Shown here piece by piece: positions 36,915-49,018 of a stretch of DNA of 64,000 nucleotides. The DNA comes from Phorcus lineatus (Eukaryota; Mollusca; Gastropoda; Trochida; Trochidae): NCBI GenBank assembly GCA_921293015.1, contig OV121093.1, positions 28,902,622 through 28,966,621 of the forward strand, read 5' to 3'. The translations under genes and the position numbers were made by a program. Under the pieces are notes generated by a model, which was given only the letters and a program-made list of their open reading frames with translations, was not told the DNA's origin and did not search any database. Every line of letters begins with the position of its first letter. Positions within the stretch are counted from its first letter, which is position 1.

Positions 36915-37012
36915 GTTGTGGAGAGGATAGCCTAGGCAGATAGATTTCGAATCTCGGTAGAGTCAATATTTTGAAATATTTATTCCTCGGAACACAGTCG
37001 ATTTTAATCACC
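36915..37012 (+). repeat. Short retroposon-like repeat, copy 2
   Basis: GGAGAGGATAGCCTAGGCAG, a B-box-like TTTCGAATCTCGG, then TTATTCCTCGGAACACAGTC and GATTTTAATCA. This is collinear with 12700-12825. Confidence 0.65.
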
Positions 37013-37189
37013 TAATATTTTGGTCTTTATGACAGGCAGGCCCTTGAAAATTCGATTCTGCAAATCTTAGACTGTTATTAAACTTTAAGAATTGTTATCA
37101 ATATTGTTATTCCTCACTTGGTCTATTTGTGAAGTAATAAACATTACAATTATCTTTTAAAGAGAAATCTAGAAAACTGTAGTCACCAA

Positions 37190-37515
37190 CCGTTTAAGGA
37201 CAAGAAGTGTCCTGTTTCCCAATCTTTTTTACTTGTAGTATCAAGTCATTGTAGAGGTCAATCAATAATATAACTTGTTACTATAAATCAATTAACACAG
37301 TCGTAAATACAAGTTAGTCACACAATGTTGTACCCTTTTAAATGCATCTCTTCATATAAAGTTCGTATTTCTCGACTCATTAAATTCTTACAGTTACTGC
37401 AGAAAATTCTAAACTTACTATTTTAACTTCATTTACTTATTTCGACACCTCGGCATAGATAAAAAATAAAATTACGACTCTGCATGAACTGCACGCTTTT
37501 CACGGTGCCGTCAAT
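37190..37515. repeat. CACGTG-family copy, left half lost
   Basis: The middle and right portions are recognisable from TTACTTGTAG and GAGGTCAATCAATAA through ACGACTCTGCATGAACTGCA to CGCTTTTCACGGTGCC. The terminal CACGTG has become CACGGTG. The left GCACGTGC block is not detectable. Confidence 0.55.
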
Positions 37516-38693
37516 CTTTGCTACAAAACTGAAATGCCAGTGTATAAGCCTCAGATGAAACTTAGAGAACGTAAAGAAAGAACGTCACTGTAGGAGTATA
37601 AAGTGTTTGAAGTTCACAAATTGGCATGACTATCGTTGTAATCGTGCTGTACAATACTTTCAAAACATCAATGCAAATAGTTTATATTTTCATGATATTA
37701 ATTATTTGAAGTTTTTTAGAGTGCATCATGATAGATAAGATGATTTATCATTGCTGATTAAAAAAATAAGAATTGCCAATTCAGACACATATTCATTTAC
37801 AATATGCAGTTGTTACCATTCAACTCTATTGTTCTCTTCGGTAACTAAGTTGCTCATAGTGTAAGGCACGTGTTCAGGTGGTAGGTTAAATGAATACAGG
37901 TGTTCAACTAACTTACCCACCTGTAATCAAGTTCAAAGTGTTTATTATTTGTTTCTCCAAGTGAAGATCAATCGTAAAATAACTTAACCTAGAATAACTT
38001 TGAAACGGATATGTGTATTTTGTAAATGTTAGATTTCATCCCCTTCTTTAAATCTTGTTTGGACCTATAACAAGGTATTTTAGAAGTCTGTTTATGGTAA
38101 CCATTTCGTCAATAAGAAGGTATTTTCGTCATTGAAGCCAAATGCTGATTTAAAGTGTTTAGCCGTTTCAAGATCGACAGTTTTCTTTTGTATGATTTGT
38201 TATTCCTGCTTGAAACGTTGCTCCCTCACTAAACACGCAGTAACTGATATGTATAGTTCATTATCGCTTTAACTAAACGATCTCTGTCAATCAAAAATGT
38301 TTTGACTGTTACTGGATATTTTGATGTTTCATAAGTACAATATTGTACATAAAAACCTGCAATAATGTTGATGCTGAATAAGAACCTTATTGATTATAGA
38401 ATACCTTCGAAAAATGTATTATGGAAGGAATTCGAACCTTATTTTTATAAGTTTATTACATGTCCATAAGTTTATAGATGAACCTTATTATAATCAGCTT
38501 TTTGCTATTTGTGTAAAAAACAAACAACAATAAATCAATGGAGTTATAAAGCTTTAATAAATATAAATGAATACGACAAATTTTTGTTTTAATAATGTTG
38601 AGCAGAAGGTTCCTTATATTAATTTATCTTTATGACTGAGAGTATCATCATTCTTATTGTTGGATGAGAACAAGTTCATTGGTGGAATAAATC

Positions 38694-38699
38694 TTTATT
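38694..38699 (-). terminator. Poly(A) signal for the Myb/SANT-like gene
   Basis: AATAAA on the minus strand, about 43 bp past the stop codon at 38742. Confidence 0.5.
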
Positions 38700-38741
38700 T
38701 ATCTTACCAACTCTAAAACGTTTGTAATTCTTTTTAATTTC

Positions 38742-40881
38742 TCATTGCATTAACGCAAGAAGCATCTGGGTTGTTGTCGTCTCATCGGAAGTTTGCTTAC
38801 TATCTAAAGTTTCCAACAGTTTTATTTGGAGACGGAGTTTCTTAAACTGTAATTTCTGCAACTCAAGCTCCCCTGACAGGACTTGTTGTTGCAAATCCAA
38901 GAGTTTCTCTGAGCTAGGTCGACGCCGTGTCTGTGAGAGAGGCGATGGAGTGGATGATATGTGGGAGGCTGAGGATGAGGCTTCTTCTGGGGTCTGGGAG
39001 GTTGAGGCTTCAGTTTCAGGAGTAAAAGTTAACGGTACACCTGAATCCTGGGAGATGGATGCAACAGCTGGGGCCTTGGGGTACGCAGTCACACTTGGCT
39101 CCGACGTCACTGCCAAAGCAGCTGTGTCAGGGAGGGATGTTCCGTACTCTTCAGGGGTACCTATTGTTAATTGTTCATTAATAGCATACGATATGCATAT
39201 AAATTCGAAGTAAAAATTAACTGAAGGGCAGTCTGTATGTCATGAAGTTGAGCAAATAAAAGTTAAAGCACCCTTAAAATCCTGACGGTCAAAAAAGGAG
39301 AGAAAAATAAATTAATTGCTGATGAAGATATATGTCCAAATATCTTAGTTTTGAATTAATGTTTTACTTTAATAGTCTATTTAGAAGAGTTAAAAACAGG
39401 GGAAAAATTGGGAGCGAAAATGCCAAAATTAATATAAACACACACTAAATATATTATATGCGTTCAGTTATGATAATAATCAAATAAGCGTTGAATATAA
39501 AAAACGAGCAACTGCACCGAGTTATCCCCCTTTTAACTTGCTTTTCTTGGTGCAGTAACAATAGGCGCCATGTTTTATTTAAATGGATTATACGTTATTT
39601 CTACATGGAGACCCTTGAGGCGACAAAAAAAGGTGAGTACTTAATGTGTATTTGTGCACGTTATGATCGTATGTTCATTATTAATATTTTATGATTAACG
39701 AGGTAAAAAATAGATTTCGAATGGCCAATTAGGCTAACCGCTTAGATACTATAACTTAGTTTATCTTATTGTGTTCATAGTTTTCAACATCATAATATAA
39801 TTTTATGTTAATGCTGTGATGAATATGAATTTGCCTAACTTTATTGTGCCCAGCATGACCCCTGAACGGTGGGCAACGTCTCTATCGAAATGGACAAAAT
39901 GAAATAGGGTATTATTTCGTGGTAATTTCTGTGAGAGAGTTCCATTAGGGCCTAATTAAAAATCTTTCCTTCCTACAATAAAAGAATGTATGCGTTACTC
40001 AGTTCAAGAGTATTATTCGTTCAATGATAAAAACGTTTTGAAACCAAGAAGTACATAACTGTTTAAGTTCAAGGTCGGCGGATATAAATAGCTGTATGTT
40101 TATAAACATAAACACGTGTCTGGTCGAGTCCAGTTTTTGAAGCAAGAATATAAGCCTGAAATAATTTATTGAGCTTATATTTGCAGTTTCTTTGCAGTTA
40201 CATATTGCTTACAAGGCCTTGGCATCGCATGAAATGTTTGCCAGGTCTTATGTTAAATATATTAAATATTTCAAATTGGCATTTTCAAGCTGCAAGCTCC
40301 ACTTGACAATCTTTTGAATGACTATGCAGATAATTTTTCTTCGACAATACTACAATAACCTTAAATAGAATTTATTGCGTGACATTTTAATTGAACATAC
40401 ATTCTGTCTCGAGGCCGTCTGGGATACCGTCGAAACTTGCCGTGTCACGCATGATGTCGATGATGAGGCTGGTTGCTAGGCTCGGTTCAGATGGTGCTGG
40501 CCCTCCCCCGGTCTTCTTGGACTGGATTCTGTACTCTGTATACGTTTTCTTAGCTTTCCTGGTCATATTTGTCCACTTTTCTTTCACTTCTGCGAGCGAT
40601 CTCCGAGCCACCCCCTTGGAATTGACCTCTCCAAAGATCTCAAGCCAGACGTTTTTTTTCAGCTTTTTGGTCACTTCATTTTAATGTTTTTCTGTAAGGA
40701 CGGACCAGTTTGCCTCGACTATTGCTTGGATCACATTTTCCTCGTCGGCAGAGAAATTTTTACTTCTTTTCTTTCGTGGGGTGCAGGTGATGTTTTGGCC
40801 GTCAATTTTTTGGTAAACCAGAAGTAAACAAATTATGGAATTGTGGGATGTAAGACAGATAACCCGCGACGATATCCTCAC
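38742..40881 (-). pseudogene. Myb/SANT-like DNA-binding protein gene with one in-frame stop
   Basis: Two minus-strand exons, 40881-40401 and 39160-38742, join in phase 1 (GAAT|GTATGT and ACAATAG|GTACC). Together they make 900 nt, exactly 300 codons. Exon 1 encodes a basic, Trp-spaced Myb/SANT-like domain (KKRSKNFSADEENVIQAIVE, NWSVL, then VWLEIFGEVN and VKEKWTNMTRKAKK). Exon 2 encodes a Ser/Thr/Pro-rich linker and a C-terminal helix (LQQQVLSGELELQKLQFKKL). TAA at 40683-40681 interrupts the domain between LTEKH and NEVTKK with no frame change. Such proteins are encoded by PIF/Harbinger elements and by host genes such as NAIF1. With element-like palindromes just upstream, a Harbinger accessory protein is my favoured reading. 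The ATG at 40881 is the first available and not strongly supported. Confidence 0.7.
39161..40400 (-). other. Intron of the Myb/SANT-like gene
   Basis: A 1240-bp GT-AG intron implied by matching phases and by the exact 900-nt sum of the exons. Nothing else coding is seen inside it. Confidence 0.55.
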
Positions 40882-40889
40882 TGTTAACT

Positions 40890-41035
40890 TTGACGGTGAC
40901 GTTAGCTAACGTCGTGACTAACCGAGTTTTTAACAACGCATTTTTAACGTTCGGTTAGCTAACGGCGGGTTAGGATTTAACCGGCTGTTAGCAGTTAACC
41001 GGCGGTTAAAATAACCGAGTTTTGAACAACCGGGC
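40890..41035. repeat. Palindromic TTAGCTAA/TTAACCGG cluster, likely transposon terminus
   Basis: It contains a perfect 16-bp palindrome GACGTTAGCTAACGTC (40898-40913), a near copy CGGTTAGCTAACGG (40952-40965), TTTAACCGGCTGTTAGCAGT, TAACCGGCGGTTAAAATAAC, and ends GAACAACCGGGCC. It sits immediately 5' of the Myb/SANT-like gene. In the reverse sense it begins GGCCCGGTTGTTC, the style of a DNA-transposon terminal repeat. The matching opposite end was not found near 38.6 kb. Confidence 0.6.
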
Positions 41036-42723
41036 CAAGATTGATTTTATTTATCATATGTAACTGCTTGACAACTTATTGTTTACACAGAAATTAAGAA
41101 TTCCATCGACTCTGACATATGAAGTAGTAAAATAAAGCTCTCAGAGAGAGATTTCCGACTAATTTACAATATTGCCCAATGCAACACAAATCCACAAAGA
41201 AATATCCCCATTTTTATTGTCATTCATCCTAGTTTAAAAGTGCAAAATGTAGGCCGATAAAATTGGAAATAACAAAAAGAGTTGGTCATATTCCCTGCCA
41301 AGTGGCAAAAGTATCAAATAGAACAATAGTCTGATAAAGCTGTAATGTATATAAAAACAAAGTTGTGTTAGTGACATCTTCTGCATTGTCTCAAATAGAC
41401 TTATTAAAGTGAAAACACTCTCTTACTCTGAACTAATGCTTAACTTCCAATAGTTTATTGAAAGTTTGAAAAATAATTGACAAAAAACATTTAAAAAGTA
41501 TAAAAACATGATAATGGTTCACTTTTTTTCAAAATTGGATATTTGAAAATTAATGTGATTTGTTTATTCCACTTAATGATGAAAAAATATTTACATGGTT
41601 AGCAAACTCCAATTATTGGAGCTGACCATATCCTATGTCTAAAAGTATCCAGAAGCAGATCCTACTACACCAGACAATTGACAAGACAACATGCTTAACT
41701 TCCAATAGTTCTAAGAAAAGTTCTGCCCATAAATAGCATTTCAACTTCTAGTTCCACTTAAACAGTACTAAAATAAAATCCTGAAGATGTCAAAAGGTAT
41801 ATGTAAAATCACTATACATTATAATTGTATGATTGTATAACAAGTTTAACAAGAAGCTGACATGGTCCAGATATATCCCCCCACCCCCAACCCCCACCCC
41901 TCCCCAACCTGGAACATGTTTTTTTGATATTATATAATTTATCAAGTTAAAATTGTACTATGATCATTTGTGCTGAATTATATGTCAATTGCAATGTTTT
42001 AAAGATCAACAGAAGGAGTGTTTGATCCAACAAAAATAAAATCAACATATTTTTGACAAACTCTCATATATTCAAGGAAATATTCTCAATTATGTTTCTG
42101 ATCATAGTACACATTGAAATGCATTTAAACAAAACATTTAATTATTTAAAAAAAATCAACACTCCACCTTCTAATCCCCCAAATTTAAAGAAACATGTTC
42201 ATGTTCATTTATGGTACATATATCTAAATTTCAATGATAAATACGTTGCTGAGGGTCATAAGCTAGGGCTTGTAGTTTTTTTCCCCAGTTCAGAAGCTAA
42301 AATCTAAGTTATTTCCATGAAAACATCCATATATAAATGTTCGAAGATGTTGAAACCAGCAAAGGCACGACTTCAAATAATTGTTTAATACAGTTAGTTT
42401 AATTGCTAATCATTACGGCTTTTCTGTTCTTGTCAGGAAAACATGTTGACCAACAAAAGGGCCGAAAATAAATGTCAAAAAAGTTTCAAACAAAACGTTT
42501 CCAATGTAAACTAGTTCTTTGATATTAAAGGTATCGATGGGCTAGGCCATATGGTGTTTTACTTCTGGTAAAGAATAGAAGAGCCATGGACGGACTGACA
42601 GTCAGACTGACGGATGCAGGTCATTTCTATATCCCCTGAAAACTTTTTTTTTTCATATGACATCAATATTTGGTTACAGTGTCATAGTTTATGAGAGGAT
42701 ATATATTTAGTACTTTGACGAAC
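41036..42723. other. AT-rich spacer with a C-rich tract
   Basis: No gene is supported. 41877-41907 is a strongly C-rich tract with five C-runs of four or more separated by one or two bases, so the minus strand could form a G-quadruplex. The rest is AT-rich low-complexity DNA. Confidence 0.55.
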
Positions 42724-43145
42724 CTGAACCTCTTCAAATTTCTCTGTTGTTTCGCAACTATATTCTGGCTCGTCACCTTCCTTGCCTCCAGCCCTCAGCA
42801 TTCTAGTCAGGCGGTGAGGCTCAAACCCAGACATGGCCTTGTAAGGGCTAGATCCTGTTGAGGAAATGAATAAAATAAAAATACTCCATGAATAAATGTA
42901 TGGACAATAACCAAGAACAACAATCTATAAGATCCTTTTTAAATTAAATCAACCTTAATTGTCAATTTGATGAAGATCCTTTTCATTTTGAAATTCAAAT
43001 CCAGAAAGATGTTACCAATAGAAGAGTTCAGTGACTCATTGTGTAGTCTGCAGTAGTTGGGTAGATTTTGAACCCAGGACACCTCGGCCATCTGCTGGAA
43101 ATCGAATCGCAGCATATCTTTCCATACTCGGTGAGAACGTTCATC
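42724..43145 (-). pseudogene. Integrase-like gene fragment, two exons
   Basis: Minus-strand exons 43145-43016 and 42854-42724 have clear boundaries: TTTATAG|GATG, CTATTG|GTAACA, TCAACAG|GATC, CAG|GTTCG. Their joint is in phase 1. The spliced peptide reads WVQNLPNYCRLHNESLNSSI and continues GSSPYKAMSGFEPHR, then an acidic tail. The LP..(x)..HNESLNSSIGSSPYKAMSGxEP pattern resembles the C-terminal half of a retroviral-type integrase core, as in KRBA2/SCAND3-like and Ginger-type elements, where the same text reads SxxGxSPxxxxFG. No upstream catalytic DDE exon was found here. Whether this is a degenerate element or part of a spliced host-type gene is unclear. Confidence 0.4.
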
Positions 43146-43441
43146 CTATAAAATATATTTAACATGACGTATTCCAGACATCACTGATCAATAAAAGGTC
43201 TTGACCTGGTTATGGTTGCCAGGTGAAAAGTACCCTTAAATCTAAATTTATTGAAAGAAAATAAGCTTTGAGTTTCTTTTTTAACAAAGAAGTATACGAG
43301 GTAGTTATCGATTCTACAATTGATCACAGAAAATATTTACATGATTTCACCGTGTTTTATAGTCAGGCCTTCTTACCAAAGATAAACATAACTTGAGATG
43401 AACCTTTTGGCACTATTTTCTAATCTGTATCAACGTACTCT

Positions 43442-43558
43442 GTGGCCCCTCAAACATAGAGTACCACCATGCACTTCCACCCAGGTTCCATGTTATCCCA
43501 TCTTTTCTATCTGATGAGGGTTTGAGTACATACAACTTGTGAAAGCCCCCGAGAGCTG
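43442..43558 (-). other. Possible additional exon of the integrase-like gene
   Basis: A minus-strand open stretch with a good acceptor (TTTTAACACAG) and donor (CCACAGA|GTACGT). It encodes GFHKLYVLKPSSDRKDGITW, then NLGGSAWWYSMFEG. It does not join the 43145 exon in frame (a TGA results), so either an exon lies between them or this is not part of the same gene. I recognise no domain. Confidence 0.25.
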
Positions 43559-43724
43559 TGTTAAAATTAGATAAATTGAAGTTATTTCACCTTTCCTTTG
43601 GGAAGAAGTTTTTTTTAATTGTCAATTGCCTCCGTTTTCCGATCATGTTTACCTTAAGTTACAAGTTAATTGTCAAATAATGTTACTATTTAAACTACAC
43701 TGTATTACTTTGAAACCTTGGGCG

Positions 43725-43805
43725 GTTCGGCACCGATTCACTAAACACAGGGGAGATGACTCTGCATGAACTTCACGCTTTTTACGTGCTACCCGGAAGC
43801 TGTCA
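43725..43805. repeat. CACGTG-family right half
   Basis: GGCACCGATTCACTAAACAC, then ATGACTCTGCATGAACTTCA, CGCTTTTTACGTGCTACCCG. It matches the right blocks at 23752 and 46910. No left block is evident about 400 bp upstream. Confidence 0.6.
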
Positions 43806-44249
43806 ATACATTTTTGCAATTGTTGTTGAGCGTATCCGTAACTTTTTAACGTGACCCAAAAAAGGAAGAACCTTTAATCAATATTCACCTACTCACTCAA
43901 AAATAGATTTCATTTTGGAGTATGGAATGACAACAATATAGAGCATATGAAATATAAAATTACATAGAAAAACCAAAGTTAATGTAATCCTTGAATATTT
44001 GCCCAACAGTTATGGATTCTTAGACACACCAGAAAGCTTGTATACAGCCTCGTGCTATGCTAGGAACATCACTGTCATCTATCTATACTAAAATATGAAC
44101 ATTGTCAAATGTGTTCTTTACATGTACAGTGAATATTCCAAGGTTTATGACCTAGCAATAAAACAGTGTTTTTTCATCCATTATTGCAAAGTAAATGCCT
44201 TATAAAAAAAGATTGTATAAGAAACTTCTATAACATGTGTAATGTTTGC

Positions 44250-44740
44250 CTCTCCCCGTCAGACAACCAGTGTCTATATGAGGAAGCTTCCAAAGACACG
44301 GGCGAGTCGTGCTGCACGTGCACCTCATTGAAATCAACTGCCTGCCAATGACAAAATAAATCCAACATCTAAGGCAATATAGAGAGTTATATCTAAGCAG
44401 AGGAGTCTTATTGTAAGTAAGTAAAGTAAGTAAACGCACACGAGTGGTAATAACAGTTTATCTTGCATATTAGAGTTATTTCTTTATCATACATCTCTAA
44501 TTCGGTCACGGCAAGGTTAATAATTTGTAATCGAAACTTAATTCACAGACATCATTTATTGATTTCTAAACAAAAAAGTATCATTATAACGGAAAGTACA
44601 TTCTACGCTATTTATAAGACGTTACTGACGTATTGGTGTCAAATATCAGTCAGATGTATTAAGATTTTGCACCGATTGACCTGCCTGCTAAATCTACATA
44701 CACGACTCTGCACGTGTTGCACGCTTTTTACGAACTATCA
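44250..44740. repeat. CACGTG-marked dispersed element, copy E3
   Basis: The left block has TCTCCCCGTCAGACAACCAG and GTGCTGCACGTGCACCTCAT, matching 10045-10120. The right block has GCACCGATTGACCTGCCTGC and GACTCTGCACGTGTTGCACG, matching 10455-10530. The total span is about 490 bp. It abuts the reversed GAGTGAGTGAG repeat. Confidence 0.65.
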
Positions 44741-44754
44741 GTAATTTGAGTCCT

Positions 44755-44925
44755 TCTAAAACCTGTTGCCTTTCTTTCCGTCTTTTCCCTTAAACGTTCG
44801 ATCCCTTTCTCCCTTATGTGTCCACTCTCTTTTGGATGCTTGTCATCCACGTGTTTCATAACTGAAATATTGTTCAAAGCACGTTAAACCCCAACTCACT
44901 CACTCACTCCTTCTGCCGTGCTAAA
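44755..44925 (-). repeat. GAGTGAGTGAG-type molluscan repeat, reverse copy
   Basis: The minus strand repeats the body at 10551-10735: (GAGT)n, GGGGTTTAACGTGCTTTGAA, ACACGTGGATGACAAGCATC, GGGAGAAAGGGATCG. It lacks the 3' extension seen in the other copy. Confidence 0.75.
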
Positions 44926-46492
44926 GCTATTGAGACTCCAGGCACAGTTTCTTAACTTGTCACAAAGGTCCGTCATATTGATTCATGCTACGAAAAAGGT
45001 GAGCGAAATAAATAAATGAAACACAAATATCATTTGTAACCATTTAATAAATCGTTTATAGAATAGCTCTATTGTAATTATAAAATCGTTTTGACGCTGT
45101 CTTAAGGTTGCAAGTTCTTAAGAAATGATTAAAATCCACTTGGTAAGATAAATACCCCTTCATGTTCACTATAATGAGTAATGTGACAGAATGAAACTTG
45201 AATCGTAACAAAAGTGACGTTTAATCAAGAACTTAAGATTATTTGACAACAAAAGTAGTACATTTGCTCAGTGACAATATGACGGCAAACATCCCTTATG
45301 GTAAACAAAACAGGCAAAGTAGTCCAAAGTTTTTAAACTTCTCTAAAATAGTCAGTAGAACAGTTAGGATTTAAAAGTGTTTATATGATATAAACTAGTA
45401 CGCATGTTAAATGGAGGTGTGATTTGACTTTTGTGCATATAGAAGACTTGGTTACCTTTTCATTGAAAACAAATAAATTATTATATATTTGTCATTCGAG
45501 AATGACTATTTGTGATGTGTTACATTAAGATTTATAAAGAGAGAAAGGAATTCAATCCGACCATGTTAGGAGTACCTCCGCCCGATCTCCCCGTGCTTAC
45601 ACCACTAACCTTTGTTTGGTCATTACCTTGACCATCGTCCAACCAATTGTGTGATGCCTCGGTCGGGACAAGCAGTTTGACAAGTACGTACGGTAAGTAC
45701 GTAATAAACCAACTCCGACCGACTTTATCGTTATTTCGTCTCTGGTAGATATTGTTATGCAAAGTTTTTATCTCTCACAATTGGTGTTAGAACTGGGGTG
45801 ATTAGTATACTGGGTACTATTGGGGGTAGGACAGTGGAATTTACATGTCATAGTCTCCATTCTACAAAATTGATGTTTTGGAATTTTGTGATTCATAGCA
45901 TTGTTTCTTAAAAATAGACAAAATAAGATTTGAGGGTGGACACCACGCCACGCCCATATTTGAAGAGCGATCTAAAATTACAATTTGAGTTCTCATTTCA
46001 CAAAAATGTAATTCCTAAAATGTCAGCCTCCCTTGCCTCGGTTCTGGAGAAAAACTTGTTTAGGAAAAATGTCTGGCATGCAAATATTTGAGACAGTCGG
46101 TCTCATACTTACAAATTTGGATCACCTACGTCAAAGGAACATCCCAAATATATCCCCACAGATGTAGAAACTGATAAAAGTTTACGTCCAAGGACGCCGG
46201 ACAATAAGCCATACCAAAGGATCTTGACCTTTTAGATATCATCAGTTTAAAAGTGAATCTGTTTGAGATTTAAGACTAAGAGTAAGAGATGTTTTAAAGG
46301 TAGAATGACAAAAACATTTTGTGAAATAAACTCAAACAAAGTCCAACTCAGGGTATGAAACAAAGATCATCAAATTAACTGTAATAAACACAACAAATAC
46401 ATTATATTTAATAATTGAATAATACTTTATTTGACGATTTAACAAACAAGTTTCCTACCTTCTACGAACGATCAGTAAAACCTTTTGAAGAG
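44926..46492. other. 3' flank of TRIM copy 3
   Basis: No gene is supported. About 45160-45320 resembles 56460-56610 (TTCATGTTCACT..AATGA, AATGAAACTTGAATC, CAGTGACAATATGA.GG). About 46090-46290 resembles 23030-23240. The minus-strand open frame at 45532-45762 is unrecognised and lacks support. Confidence 0.5.
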
Positions 46493-46985
46493 AACTGTAC
46501 ACGAGTCAACAAGCGTTTGAGGACAACAGGCATGAAGCATGCGCTGCACGTGCCAATCATGCTCATTTCATACGGGTCTGCACGTGTAAATTGTCATTGC
46601 CCTTCGGAAAGATGTTTTTTTTAATAGTCAAGTAGAGTTTTGCGCCCGTTTTCTTATCTTTTACTTGTAGTAAAGTCATTGTTGAGGTCAAACAATAAAG
46701 GAACATGTTTTATAACAAAATCAATAAACAGTTGTAAATGAAATTTACAAATATGACTTTCCAATTTCCCCTTGAACTGTTTCACCCTTTAAAAGGTTTC
46801 TCTTTGTATAACCTTTCTACATCTCTTCGTAAGAAATTCCTACAGATACCTGTGGAATATCTCACTCTTACTATTTCAACTACATCTGGTTACTTTGCTA
46901 CCTCGGCACTGATTCACCAGACACGACAGTGGAGATGACTCTGCATGAACTGCACGCTTTTCACGTGCTGCCCGGGAGTTGTTTA
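46493..46985. repeat. CACGTG-marked dispersed element, copy E4
   Basis: Collinear with copy E2: GGCATGAAGCATGCGCTGCA, CTGCACGTGTAAATTGTCAT, GTAGAGTTTTGCGCCCGTTT, CACTGATTCACCAGACACGA, GAACTGCACGCTTTTCACGT. It is placed 394 bp past the TRIM copy 3 stop. The open frame at 46738-46938 crosses the middle and is incidental. Confidence 0.75.
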
Positions 46986-49018
46986 TACTTGTTACATAAC
47001 TTCTGTTTATGTATTTGATGTTAAAACATGAATGGGATAAGATAAATAAGTCAGGTTTTTACACTTGTTTATGTCAATGTTCAATTTGCCACAATTAGAT
47101 CAATGATAACAACTTTTTCAGGTTTTGATTAATAACTAATTCCTGACATTTAATAATGTTATTGCATTTTTGAAAAATGGAAATAATATCATTTTGAAGT
47201 AAACAGTTTACAAATAAGCATTTACAAAACATATTAGTTTGGAGTTTCTCACAGGTTTAGGTTACCTAAACTAAAGTGAGGTAATTTACTTTTTAAATAA
47301 AAAATAACAAACCGATTGGTTTCTATGGTTACTCATACTGCCTTCGCTTAACATTAAATTAAAATGTTTCCTGCAAAGCTAACCAAATCTGTATTTTTGT
47401 AAACCCTTGTGGTACAAAGCAACACACAGTTTATCTCCATCAAAACACAAACCAGTTGGAAAATGTAAACCATCCTCTTTAGTCAGAATGTCTCTGATAT
47501 AATCTCCACTGCTGCTGAGATGAATCACTTTGTTTGTGTTACAGTCAGCTACCAGAATGTCTCCTGTACTTGTGGATGTTATTCCACGTGGATCTCTCAA
47601 TGCTCTGTCTCCAGTAGGTGTGTATGTGAATACAATGTCACCAGACCGTTTCAGACAGATGACAGACTTCAGACCATAGTCTGACACCAGGATAGTGTCT
47701 TGTCTGGTTACATGTATGTAGCGAGGATTAATAAAGCTCTTTCCTATGGCAGAAAGTGTTGTGAAGATCTTCAAGATGGTTCCCTTCATATCAATCAGAT
47801 CCACAGAGGATGGGCTATAAGAACCTGCCACCAGTGTTGACTGATCCAGAGTAGACAGACCCTTGTACTTCTTACTTGTCTGTATTGTAGACAGGAGTTC
47901 CAGGTCAGGAGTCACAGCAACTGTGATGATACGTTGAGACCCAGGAAGAGACACAGCTACCTTACCTTCACTGATAACTGTTAAACACCAGGGCTTACCA
48001 GACACTTTGAGTACACTTGAACATGACTGTCCTCCTTTAGTGTAAAATGATTTCAGACGTTGAGATTTAAAATCAGCAAAAACTGTGACTTTTGTTCCTG
48101 CTATTTTCATGACCAAACAATCTGTAACACTGCAATTGTCGTTCACATCAAGTTTAGCGTCGATAACTTCATATAATACAGGTGCTGCTGTCAGGTCTAT
48201 GTTATCAATCTGCTGAAAATTCAAATCCACCTTGTTAATCATTACATCCATCATTTCAATATATTTCTTCAGTTGAGCAAGGTCGTGTTTAAAGCTGATG
48301 TCAGCTACATCTGTTATGTCCTTCCTCTGTGTCCCTCTGACATCTGCTCCTGATCCAGACGACAGATACATCTCAAACAGCTGCGCCTCGTCCTCCAACT
48401 CCAGGGCCTGCTGGATAGACTGAGACTGCTGCTGGTACAGCTGTAGATCCATTTGTTTTGTCTTCATCATCGACCTCAATTGCTCCTTGTCTTGTTCTGT
48501 TTGATCCTTCACCTTCTTAATCAGCTGTTATTCCTTCTGTTTCAGTGCATCAATAGCTTCTTTAATGTTTTTTCTTATTTCTGATTCAAGCTTTGACCTA
48601 TCACCCAACAGGCGTTTTCTTTGCATATCAATATTTTCAATTTCCCCAGTTGTCAAATTATTTTTCTCAGCCAGATTTTGTTGACATCCCTGAAGTTTTG
48701 ATTTGACCTCCGTCAGCTTTTCCTTAGTGGTGATGACCTCTTTACATGTTCTGTGAGCAATACTGCAGCAGACAGTACACAGGGGTTTCTCACAATCTTT
48801 GCAGTATAGCTTAATTTTCTCATCATGTGCCTCGCAGATAAATTTCTTCTGTCGAGACTTCTTGTCTGTGACTGGTACAACTTCATGTTTTTTTAAACTT
48901 GGTATATCATTGTGCATCTGCAGACAACTCTTGCAGGATGAACCTTCACAGTCAGAACACCAATAAGTTGCTGGAGTTGTCTTTCCTTTCTGTTCGCATA
49001 CCGAGCATTGATGAGATC

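Larger units (their letters stand above)
36355..38690. other. Spacer with short repeats
   Basis: No gene is supported. At 36915-37012 there is the second copy of the retroposon-like repeat seen at 12700-12825. At 37190-37515 there is a diverged CACGTG-family copy: TTTTTACTTGTAGTATCAAG and GTAGAGGTCAATCAATAA, then GAACTGCACGCTTTTCACGG at 37485-37505. The rest is AT-rich. Confidence 0.5.

Noticed and set aside
45532-45762. 76-codon minus-strand frame with a Gly-rich end
   Set aside because: No recognisable family, no exon signals, and no conservation in the other duplicon copies.
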